Assembly: GCA_964410965.1 (NCBI GenBank)
Contig: CAYPIY010000003.1
Location: 372,001-436,000, forward strand
DNA length: 64,000 nt
From: JBBIRG01 sp964410965
GTDB lineage: Bacteria; CLD3; SB21; JBBIRG01
Direction of reading: 5' to 3'
The notes beneath the pieces are model-generated. The model had not been told where the DNA came from. It saw nothing but the letters and a program-made list of their open reading frames with translations, and searched no databases. This document shows, in pieces, positions 56,774-64,000 of this stretch (positions are counted from its first letter, which is position 1; every line of letters starts with the position of its first letter). Both the position numbers and the translations under genes were made by a program.

Positions 56774-56819
56774 CCCCCCGCAGTCCATCCCGATTATCAT
56801 TGAAGACATCCCGCGGGGG
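56774..56819. other. GC-rich hairpin between the 119-residue gene and the SIR2 gene
   Basis: Arms CCCCCGC (56775-56781) and GCGGGGG (56813-56819) with a 31-nt loop; a TGTTTTTA tail lies on the + strand side. It may be an inefficient terminator for the 119-residue gene or part of the SIR2 leader. It stands out in a very AT-rich area. Confidence 0.45.
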
Positions 56820-56850
56820 TGTTTTTAGGTTAGGAAAGAGGGATTACACA

Positions 56851-57210
56851 TTATTTCTTCGGACGGCCGGTGCCGGTTTTATATTCCGTTTTCTTTTTTA
56901 AGCCCATACTCTGGACTTCATTGGAACTCTTACCGAATTGCGCGGCGACGGTGGTCTTGGAATCTAAGATACTGTTATGCAGTTCCCATTCTTTGGCGCA
57001 TGCGTTGTCGCGGTGGGACTGGTATGCCGTCCACGACTGGGTTTCGGCGTTCTGCTCGGCGAACATTTCGTCTTTCACGCGTTTCAGATTTTCAATCGTC
57101 AACTCTTTCTTGTACGGATTGTAGCCATCGATTTTTTCCAAAGCCGCGAGGGCTTCCAAGTCCGCCTGAATTACGGACGGCGATAAACGTCGCGTTTCGT
57201 TCTTAGCCAT
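56851..57210 (-). CDS. small soluble protein, unknown function
   Basis: 119 residues, helical and charged, with a conserved-looking core (ALEKIDGYNPYKKELTIENL) and a basic C-terminus (TGTGRPKK). No domain was recognised. AAGGAG seven nt before the ATG is strong. The composition is closer to the chromosome average than to the SIR2 pair beside it. It lies between the SIR2 gene and the 21-bp repeat array; a link to either is not shown. Confidence 0.6.
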   Translation of the reverse strand: MAKNETRRLSPSVIQADLEALAALEKIDGYNPYKKELTIENLKRVKDEMFAEQNAETQSWTAYQSHRDNACAKEWELHNSILDSKTTVAAQFGKSSNEVQSMGLKKKTEYKTGTGRPKK

Positions 57211-57244
57211 ATATTACTCCTTAAATTAAGTGGATGATTAAATC

Positions 57245-57559
57245 AGGAACATTTAGTGACATAAAAATATGATTTAAAATCATGAATATATATATTTTTT
57301 ATAATTTTATTTTATATTCACATCATTTTATAGGATATTCACATAATGATATACTATATACATTGTATTATGTTTTATATTTGTGACATTACATAAGATA
57401 TTTGATACTAAATACAAGATATTCATATTCGGATATTAAATATTTACTGATGAATATATTATATCTGATGTCGCATATAGTATTATTTTGATTGAATATA
57501 ATATATTTGAGGTGAAATATAGTATATTTTAATATGAATCTATTATTTAATTTTGTGTA
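57245..57559. repeat. degenerate 21-bp tandem repeat array, AT-rich
   Basis: About 14 or 15 units of 21 nt keep phase. Examples are TATAGGATATTCACATAATG (57329), CATAAGATATTTGATACTAA (57392), TATAATATATTTGAGGTGAA (57497) and TATAGTATATTTTAATATGA (57518). The consensus is near TATANNATATTTNNTGNTGA plus A; the outermost units are weak. Read on the minus strand, one frame shows a seven-residue period, which is a by-product. 21 bp is two helical turns, so every unit presents the same face. The 414-nt gap (57211-57624) holds nothing else but a terminator. Confidence 0.8.
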
Positions 57560-57570
57560 TCTCTTATATG

Positions 57571-57609
57571 AAAAAATAGCCTCTGTCAAATTTTATCGGC
57601 AGAGGCTAT
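57571..57609 (-). terminator. rho-independent terminator of the subtilase gene
   Basis: Perfect 10-bp arms ATAGCCTCTG (57576-57585) and CAGAGGCTAT (57600-57609) with a 14-nt loop; on the minus strand six T follow. It lies 15 nt past the subtilase stop. Confidence 0.9.
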
Positions 57610-57624
57610 ATTGATCATCGAATA

Positions 57625-60600
57625 TTATTTAATCAGCAACATCTTTCGGACTGACTTATAATCCTTTGCCGTCAACCTGTAAATATAAATTCCCGATGAT
57701 AGGCCGGCGGCGTTCCAGGTTACTTTATATCTGCCTTGAGCATGATTATCATTGACCAGCGTTGCGACTTCACGTCCAAGTACGTCGTAAACTTTAATCG
57801 TGACAAGTCCCTTTTGCGGTACGGCGTATTCAATCGTCGTTGAGGGATTGAACGGATTGGGATAATTGGCGTTCAATTCATATTTCGTCGGTAATGCTGT
57901 GCCGGATATTAATTCTTTCTGTAACGATTTGCCCACCATGTCGATGTTTTCACCCACGCCGGGACGTAAATAATAACCGTCGGTCTCTATCACATAATCG
58001 CGCACCCAGCCCGCCTTGACATTGCCGCCGGTATTGAAGGTTAACGTTATGAAACCGTTCGTGTCCAATTCGGCATAGTCTTTATCGAGGCTTTTCAGAA
58101 GCTGTTTGATATTTCCATAGACTGAATGATCGGCGGCAACGAGATTTAATTCCTTCTTTTCATACCCGCCATAGAGAATAGGCGTGATTGCCGCGTATTG
58201 TAGATCGTAATCGCGTCTCCAATCGATATTCAGGCTGTCGAGTGAAGTAAGTCGACTCAACGGAACAATAACGACGGATTGTTTTTCGCGCCGCGCGAAA
58301 CCTCGTTGGAATGTATTTTCCGCAGATTCGTTTCCCTCAATCGTTCCGGCGATTTCTTTCGGTGGATCGATAGGGTCGATAACTACTCCTTCTGTATTCA
58401 TAATCACCGCTACGCTGTCCGCGGCGCCTTCGGCGTTAAGCGATTTCAGAATGTTTTTGAAATCAAACGATTTGGAGTTGAAATTCATGAATAAACGGTC
58501 ATTGGATACGCCTTCCACGCCGGGACTTTTCAGATTATACTGAATCAAATCAGTAACGTTCTTATCATTAAGCAATGCGTTCGATGAAGACACGACGCCT
58601 GTCGGCAGATACACCACGAGATCATTATTTTCCGTGACCCCGATTTCTGAACCCGCCGGATGATCCACCGAGTATAATTTGATCCGGTCGAAATAGCTGT
58701 GATCACGATTTAATTCTTTGATTTGAAATTTGAGTTTATTCTTATCCGAGATGGGATTGGCATTCAATTTATAAACATCTTTAATATCCTTGCCTGCATT
58801 ACCTTCAAATTCAGAGCGATGCAGCAGATTGTTATCCATGACATACCCGTTATCCGTATTTACAAATAGGAACGGACACCCGCCGCCGGAGGTACTATAT
58901 GAAACAGCGTATTCTAAAGAATCTAAGCCCCACATACTGGAAATAATACAACGTAACTTAAATGTAGGTATGAACTCAACTTTTTCATTACTTCCTCTAT
59001 AGTCATTATCAACCATTACACTTTTATTTGTTAGATTAAAAATGTGAATATAATCCGGTTTATTAATCGATTTCCATTCAAAAGTCATAATTTGATCGGC
59101 ATTTGTATTACATGTAACGTACCCTGTCTGTCCGGGATATATTATTTCTATGTTTTGTTGAATATTGACTATTTTTGATGGCTCTGAAAGAACGGTATAA
59201 GCAAAAACCGCTTGATTTTTATCTGTAATAGGGTACCATGAATATGGCCCAGCGATACTATTGTCGCTTAATTGATATATATAAGATCGTATGACTGCAC
59301 TGGTATTTGTTACGGTACCTGGCACAACCTCACAAAAAGGCATACCAAAATGATAATTTTGTCCATACTCATTTTGTTCATCTTTTTGCCAACAGTTTGA
59401 TCCAATTCCTCTTCCCCATACTTTAGGGTTTATTGAATGTGGAAATGTTACCGTTTTTCGTATTTCATATCTCCATCCCCAATACATTCTGTCAGTAAGT
59501 CCATCAGCGCCAAGAAAATTAAAATATGTATACGGCGATTCTGAGTAATAACTGCTTCCTGTACTTGTATAATATGTAATGATATTATTCTTAACCATGT
59601 CTAATGCTTTTTTGGCATTAACACGGCCCCAGCCGAATTTATTATCCCAGCCGGGTATAGGATCTTTGTCTTCACTAGATAATTTAATTATCATTTCGAT
59701 ATCGTCGTTATATAATGTGGATTTGTATCCTTTTAGTAATGATGCTATACCGGATACTATTGGAGCCGAAAAAGAAGTGCCGGACCAGGGACCATAAGTA
59801 CCATCATTATTTATGGTTAGGATACTAGAACCCGGAGCAGAAACAGCAATTTGTTCTCCCCAAGTCGATTTTATATTTAAATGATCAATTGAGTCTGTAT
59901 TTGATATGGCCATTACCCCTAATGAATATGCTGCCGGATAAAATTTTTCATTTAATCCAGAATTTCCAGCAGCTGCAATTGATACTTTATTCATTTTATA
60001 TGAATAAGCAAAACCCAATCTAACAGTAATATTAAATTCGCCTGGATCAAGCATCCAACTATGATTCATGACTTTAACATTATTGTTATCAGATGCAGAA
60101 ATAATTTTGTTGCATATAGTTTGAGCTCCTTGATAGTCAATTCGTTTGGCCATGAGTTTCACATTCCAATCAACTCCGGCCATACCAATTCCATTGTTAT
60201 TAGTTTTCGCGCCTGCAACTGCCGCTGTAGCTGTACCATGCCCATACCAACCGGTTCCGTCATCACCGATTACTTTACCGCTTAAATCCGTTCTATTTTT
60301 ATTTATGCCACCATCAAACAACGCAATAATATTATTTGAGTTACCAGTATAAATATCCCATGCTTCATCGGCATCAATGTCTGCATCGATGGTTCCGCCA
60401 TTTTGTCCTGTATTTTTAAGTGACCATTGTTCTGAAAATAATTCATCATTTGGAGTGCCAAGTGGAATTGGCATAGAATTTATCTCAGCATATAGAACAT
60501 TATCGTTTTTCAATAAATCATTGACCAATTCTTTTCTGCTGACGCCCTGCTTTACTCTCAATAAATATATCTTTGATAAATCCGGCAATGTGACAGCCGA

Positions 60601-60876
60601 ACCAAATTCATTGAAAGAGAGAGCGCTCTTTTTATCAAAATCAGGAAAAGCTTTAAAAATATTTTCTTTCGAAATATTAAACTTGTCTAGTATTTGTTTA
60701 ACGGATTGTGAATTAATTTCAATCGTATTTTTGTTATCCTGTATTCCGGATTTGAAGTAAACAATAACTTCATTATTGATGGTTACATCACGATTTTGGC
60801 CGAACGATGAAATTTGCGCCATAAAAGTAAATATCAGCGATAAAAACATAACGACATAAGGCGATTTGATTTTCAT
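57625..60876 (-). CDS. subtilase (S8) with T9SS type A sorting domain
   Basis: 1083 residues: signal peptide (about 1-26), an I9-like propeptide (about 30-135), an S8 catalytic domain (about 150-435) with D188, H213, N305 and S368 (GTS368), linker and beta domains (about 440-660), an FCB-type module (about 667-760; CPFLFV start, later YFDRIKLYSVDHP) and the T9SS CTD (about 996-1083; NYPNPFNPST, VYDVLGREVATLV). It is secreted and possibly surface-anchored. AGGAG precedes the ATG. The part before about residue 660 is AT-rich, the rest is not, which suggests a mosaic origin. Confidence 0.93.
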   Translation of the reverse strand: MKIKSPYVVMFLSLIFTFMAQISSFGQNRDVTINNEVIVYFKSGIQDNKNTIEINSQSVKQILDKFNISKENIFKAFPDFDKKSALSFNEFGSAVTLPDLSKIYLLRVKQGVSRKELVNDLLKNDNVLYAEINSMPIPLGTPNDELFSEQWSLKNTGQNGGTIDADIDADEAWDIYTGNSNNIIALFDGGINKNRTDLSGKVIGDDGTGWYGHGTATAAVAGAKTNNNGIGMAGVDWNVKLMAKRIDYQGAQTICNKIISASDNNNVKVMNHSWMLDPGEFNITVRLGFAYSYKMNKVSIAAAGNSGLNEKFYPAAYSLGVMAISNTDSIDHLNIKSTWGEQIAVSAPGSSILTINNDGTYGPWSGTSFSAPIVSGIASLLKGYKSTLYNDDIEMIIKLSSEDKDPIPGWDNKFGWGRVNAKKALDMVKNNIITYYTSTGSSYYSESPYTYFNFLGADGLTDRMYWGWRYEIRKTVTFPHSINPKVWGRGIGSNCWQKDEQNEYGQNYHFGMPFCEVVPGTVTNTSAVIRSYIYQLSDNSIAGPYSWYPITDKNQAVFAYTVLSEPSKIVNIQQNIEIIYPGQTGYVTCNTNADQIMTFEWKSINKPDYIHIFNLTNKSVMVDNDYRGSNEKVEFIPTFKLRCIISSMWGLDSLEYAVSYSTSGGGCPFLFVNTDNGYVMDNNLLHRSEFEGNAGKDIKDVYKLNANPISDKNKLKFQIKELNRDHSYFDRIKLYSVDHPAGSEIGVTENNDLVVYLPTGVVSSSNALLNDKNVTDLIQYNLKSPGVEGVSNDRLFMNFNSKSFDFKNILKSLNAEGAADSVAVIMNTEGVVIDPIDPPKEIAGTIEGNESAENTFQRGFARREKQSVVIVPLSRLTSLDSLNIDWRRDYDLQYAAITPILYGGYEKKELNLVAADHSVYGNIKQLLKSLDKDYAELDTNGFITLTFNTGGNVKAGWVRDYVIETDGYYLRPGVGENIDMVGKSLQKELISGTALPTKYELNANYPNPFNPSTTIEYAVPQKGLVTIKVYDVLGREVATLVNDNHAQGRYKVTWNAAGLSSGIYIYRLTAKDYKSVRKMLLIK

Positions 60877-61044
60877 AACACTCCTAAAAAATTCTTGTTA
60901 TTATGGATACATTTTCTTAATAATACAGTAAGCCCTTGATGGACAATTTCCATAAATATTTCGGTCGCCAAACCAATATTGTGGTTAAACCTCAGGGGTT
61001 TTTGTTAATTCAAGTCATATTCTAATCTCCTTTTTTTTGTTTTT

Positions 61045-62064
61045 TTAGTCAACAACATTAAAAGTTAATTGTCTCTTAACTCCTGATTGTACGTTAACAA
61101 CCCAAAGGGTGCTGTTCCTTAACGTCCAATCTTTTAATCCATAATACGCGTAAACAATATTTTGGTCGTCAGGACTCCAACTATAACCGTAATCATCTAC
61201 ATTTTCATCGTTTATTTGTTGTATAACGAGACTTAAAGTATCGACGGTCCATATTCTATAACCACCGGATACATTATTGTAATTCATGCAAAAGGCTATT
61301 TTATTTCCTGTGTGGGAAAATTTAGGAAAATCTTTCCATATCTTATCATAAGTGTAACGTTTAACGTTTTGTCCATTTGTATCCATCCCAAAAATTTCTA
61401 TTGCACTAGTATCTTTTACCGCTCTCTCATGTGCAATTAAATAATTAGGAGAAAAAGAAGAATATCTATTACCCACCTTTGTGCTATCATATCCAACATT
61501 TTTTTTATTACTACCATCTGAATTCATTATCCAAATATAATATCTACCATCAGGAGAATCTTTATCTGAATCATAGGCAATTTTGTTTCCGTCCGGACTC
61601 CAGCTTGGATTAAAATTTCGACCATGATTAGTAATTCGATAAAGGGAATTGGTATCAAAAGTGTCACCCGTGAATCTCATTTTATAAATATTGCCACCGC
61701 TACTAAAAGCAATCCATTGTCCATCCGGAGACCATTCAAGGTTTCCAATATAATTTTTAAAAATTCTTCTTTTGTTTGATCCATCGGAATTAATTGCCCA
61801 ATAACCAGACGAATCATCATTAAATGTATATAATGCAAAACATGTGTCCTGCAAAGGATATTCAATTTTTTTTAACGGCCGATAATTAAACGAAATGAAA
61901 TCTCCGCTGGGATGCCATGACGGCTGCCAATAAATGACTTCCGGTAACCATCCTGGATCGGCTAAATCGGGACAAGGCAGTTTTCCTTTATGATGATCAT
62001 TACAGGAACATAATAAGAAAAACAAGAATCCTATTGATATCTGTATTCTACTCTTTGTTTTCAT
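61045..62064 (-). CDS. TolB-like PD40 beta-propeller lipoprotein
   Basis: 339 residues. Lipobox ending LCSC (Cys21), then about six PD40/WD40-like blades (about 45-330) with repeats such as WSPDGQWIAFSSGG, WSPDGNKIAYDSDK and WSPDDQNIVYAYYG, each with SPD turns. TolB-type propellers bind other proteins at the inner face of the outer membrane; here no Tol/Pal genes are near. AT-rich like the neighbouring subtilase N-terminal half, so the two may have arrived together. Confidence 0.85.
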   Translation of the reverse strand: MKTKSRIQISIGFLFFLLCSCNDHHKGKLPCPDLADPGWLPEVIYWQPSWHPSGDFISFNYRPLKKIEYPLQDTCFALYTFNDDSSGYWAINSDGSNKRRIFKNYIGNLEWSPDGQWIAFSSGGNIYKMRFTGDTFDTNSLYRITNHGRNFNPSWSPDGNKIAYDSDKDSPDGRYYIWIMNSDGSNKKNVGYDSTKVGNRYSSFSPNYLIAHERAVKDTSAIEIFGMDTNGQNVKRYTYDKIWKDFPKFSHTGNKIAFCMNYNNVSGGYRIWTVDTLSLVIQQINDENVDDYGYSWSPDDQNIVYAYYGLKDWTLRNSTLWVVNVQSGVKRQLTFNVVD

Positions 62065-62265
62065 AAAAAAACCTATGATGAAAAATTTAACATTATCATA
62101 AAGGATTAATAATACTAATGAGACAAACTAACAAATATAGACACAAATTAAACTCGTAACTGAGAATTTAATTCAACCGATTTCTTTACCCTAAAAATCT
62201 ACTTAATCTTTATTACAGAGCAAGATAAACTAGTTAAAATGCAAAAGTCAAGGAAAAAAGAATTT

Positions 62266-63522
62266 TTATCCCGCCCTCCCCGCGCCTTTAATCATCTTCC
62301 ATGAAAAATACCCCAGCAGGACGATCACGAGTATCATTGTACCCCAGATCCACCAGGTGTTCAGGAACCACGGCTCGGTTTTGCGTTCGGTCGGCTGGAA
62401 AACGGTCATTTCATGGCTCAGTTTCGCCGTGAATCGCTCCGCGGGTATCTTTTCCGCGAAATGCACGAGATCGTACTGCGGGGCGTTGTCGGACGGCTTT
62501 CCGTACACCAGCGCGTAATCTTTATCAGGATTCAGTTCTGCGATCATGCGGTACAGCGCTGTGGTAACCGCCGTCGTTTTGAACGTAAGCGGCCGGTCGT
62601 TCCGGTTCATCACTTCCAGTTTGAGCTTTTTCGTTTTGACCGGCGTAAAAGAGAATTCCGGCTTTTCCAGAGAGGAAATCACTCCGCTCGTCAGCAGCCC
62701 CCAGTTCTCATGCTCGCCTTTCGGCGTCGCGATCACTTCCATCAGGTAATACAGACGAAACGAACGGTAAAAATCCCGGTCATGACTCACATCAAACGAT
62801 ACTTTCGAAATCCGCGGTTTACCGGTAAGGAAAATCAAAATGTCCGTTTGTTTCTCTTTTTTGTTTTCTCTGACGGTTTGCTCCTTCACCGCGACTTCCC
62901 CGTACCGGCCGGGATCGTCCTTCATATCATATACGACCGCGGACAGGAACCGCAGGCGCTTGGACTGCGGGCCCGCATTGACCGTGACGCGGAAAAAATC
63001 AAAATTCGCCGGATCAAAATGAAGGTCGGTATAGCTGTAATTCACGTAGGCATTGCTGATCCTCGTGATCCGCGCGTTCTCTTTCAGGGTCTGCCACTGC
63101 TTCTGGTCGAAACTTCCTTCCAGCTTCACCGTCCAGTCAAAATTCTCTTCAGCGAAATCAAGCCGGATGGTGTTGACGGTTTTCTTTCCCGTTTGCGAAA
63201 GCGTTACATAGAAAGCGTTCGCGTCGAAACTTTTATTCACCGGCGTAAAAGGAACCTCAACGGTTTCGGACCTTGATGCAAGCGGCTCCAGCAGGTACGG
63301 CGTCTCAACGGTATCCGAATTGGAAAGATCGTACAGCCGGATATCCCGAAGATCGAGTTCGGCCCTGGAAAGAACCGGCTCGTCAAGAAGAATAAAATAC
63401 CAGCCCTTCTGCGTCACGGAATCAACGGTTCGTTTGTGGGCGTAAGTCTGCATCTGGCTCCAGGCCATGGCCGGAATCAGAAACAGGAACGCGGTCAGCT
63501 TAAGCGTTTGTCTTGTTTTCAT
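62266..63522 (-). CDS. DUF3999 family protein
   Basis: 418 residues from the ATG at 63522 (a GTG two codons upstream is the alternative). Signal peptide (ending AWSQ), a long beta-rich periplasmic domain (about 25-380) and a C-terminal membrane helix (about 388-412) with a short basic tail. DUF3999 usually stands next to DUF2339, as here; the pair is thought to act in the envelope, with no defined reaction. The start overlaps the end of the DUF2339 gene. Confidence 0.82.
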   Translation of the reverse strand: MKTRQTLKLTAFLFLIPAMAWSQMQTYAHKRTVDSVTQKGWYFILLDEPVLSRAELDLRDIRLYDLSNSDTVETPYLLEPLASRSETVEVPFTPVNKSFDANAFYVTLSQTGKKTVNTIRLDFAEENFDWTVKLEGSFDQKQWQTLKENARITRISNAYVNYSYTDLHFDPANFDFFRVTVNAGPQSKRLRFLSAVVYDMKDDPGRYGEVAVKEQTVRENKKEKQTDILIFLTGKPRISKVSFDVSHDRDFYRSFRLYYLMEVIATPKGEHENWGLLTSGVISSLEKPEFSFTPVKTKKLKLEVMNRNDRPLTFKTTAVTTALYRMIAELNPDKDYALVYGKPSDNAPQYDLVHFAEKIPAERFTAKLSHEMTVFQPTERKTEPWFLNTWWIWGTMILVIVLLGYFSWKMIKGAGRAG

Positions 63523-64000
63523 CGTCACCGAAAATAATGGTTTTGAATTTCTGGTAAAGGAAAGCGATGATCAGCAATAAAATACCGAGGCAAATGAACA
63601 CGATGATCTTGCCGCCGGTGGAAATGTCATACAGGTCAAAGAACACGACTTTCAGGAGCGTGATTCCGAACAGGACAATCGCGGAAATACGGAGGTATTT
63701 CACTTTCTTCAGGATGCCGTACGCGATCATGACCAGCGAATACAATCCCCACAACACGCTGTACCACACTTTCCTCGAGAACTCGTCGTAATAGGACATC
63801 GCGGCCTTGTCGTTTGCGAGGACCAGCCAGGTCGTAAGCTCTCCGCTTAAAACCACGAGAGCGGTGAAGTGGATGAAGATCAGGAAATATTTCTGCAGAA
63901 TTTTCGCAATATTTCCGATCAGGCGCCAGCTGAAATACAGAAGAACCGCCGTAAACGCGTAGCAGATGTAACGGATCAGGATATAGAACGGCCCCTGGTT
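63500..64000 (-). CDS. DUF2339 family membrane protein, C-terminal part
   Basis: Open from the right edge of the window to the stop at 63500, so the N-terminus is beyond the window; about 166 residues are visible. Several membrane helices (for example YILIRYICYAFTAVLL and AIVLFGITLLKVVFFDL) with DISTGGKIIVFICLGILLLI match the C-terminus of DUF2339, a many-helix protein. An internal GTG at 63856 is not a likely start because the frame stays open and protein-like upstream. Its gene overlaps the DUF3999 start by about 23 nt. Confidence 0.8.
   Translation of the reverse strand, partial: NQGPFYILIRYICYAFTAVLLYFSWRLIGNIAKILQKYFLIFIHFTALVVLSGELTTWLVLANDKAAMSYYDEFSRKVWYSVLWGLYSLVMIAYGILKKVKYLRISAIVLFGITLLKVVFFDLYDISTGGKIIVFICLGILLLIIAFLYQKFKTIIFGDDENKTNA

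Noticed and set aside
57245..57559. Possible CRISPR array
   Set aside because: Units are contiguous and degenerate, with no constant repeat and no unique spacers of even length, and no cas gene is near.
57389..57589. 66-codon open frame on the minus strand with a seven-residue period
   Set aside because: It is a by-product of the 21-bp DNA repeat; the residues vary as expected from the DNA and no ribosome site is present.
62413..63276. 287-codon plus-strand frame inside the DUF3999 gene
   Set aside because: Antisense shadow, high Arg/Phe content typical of reversed GC-skewed codons.

Overview
The window looks like a chromosomal segment of an uncultured, Gram-negative bacterium of the FCB group (Bacteroidota/Ignavibacteriota/Marinimicrobiota/Calditrichota relatives). 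The reasons are: a subtilase ending in a type IX secretion (T9SS type A) sorting domain, PorV/FadL-like and TonB-plug outer-membrane proteins, BatD/BatE, Tricorn, S9, M28 and M49-like peptidases, many lipoproteins, and two families of dispersed intergenic repeats. The phylum cannot be fixed from the sequence alone. No rRNA, tRNA, CRISPR array or insertion sequence was recognised.

Layout. 180-5758 (+): a tight three-gene run of a GT-C membrane glycosyltransferase, a membrane-anchored RsbU/SpoIIE phosphatase and an MsbA-like ABC exporter. 5743-6470: a 5'-truncated gene next to a dispersed-repeat array. 6472-15106 (-): a small membrane protein, an S9 peptidase, a DUF2721 protein, an M49-like metallopeptidase lipoprotein, a nucleotidyltransferase-fold protein with a 62-residue partner, and a Tricorn-type protease. 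15272-30820 (-): a nearly gapless run read PorV-like barrel > M28 peptidase, then BatD > BatE > ComEC > sensor kinase > sigma54 response regulator > MurI > MarC > HEAT protein > TonB-plug barrel. Most joints are ATGA overlaps or gaps under 20 nt, so co-transcription is likely. 30870-37651 (-): envelope genes of mostly unknown role (two related lipoproteins, two barrels, a TPR protein, a DNRLRE-like lipoprotein). 37701-38684 (-): an AmmeMemoRadiSam radical SAM enzyme. 38922-43220 (+): xseB, a hemolysin III (PAQR) protein, a NUDIX hydrolase and a LonB-type protease. 43310-44854 (-): a second GT-C protein. 45070-50206 (+): a large lipoprotein, an orphan family-5 solute-binding protein and a membrane protein. 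50361-53999 (+): ptb-buk (acyl-CoA to acyl phosphate to acid plus ATP) and NADP-type glutamate dehydrogenase.

54.1-62.1 kb is the accessory-looking part. An AT-rich pair, a SIR2-like enzyme followed 20 nt later by a single-TM protein, is a candidate anti-phage or stress effector system. It is followed by a 119-residue protein of unknown function, about 300 bp of degenerate 21-bp tandem repeats (two helical turns per unit), a mosaic T9SS-exported subtilase and a TolB-like propeller lipoprotein. The window closes in a DUF3999/DUF2339 pair, the second gene running off the end.

The most interesting signals are the SIR2/TM pair, the phased 21-bp array, the composition step inside the subtilase that falls on a domain boundary, and active-site departures in the M49-like and Tricorn-like peptidases.
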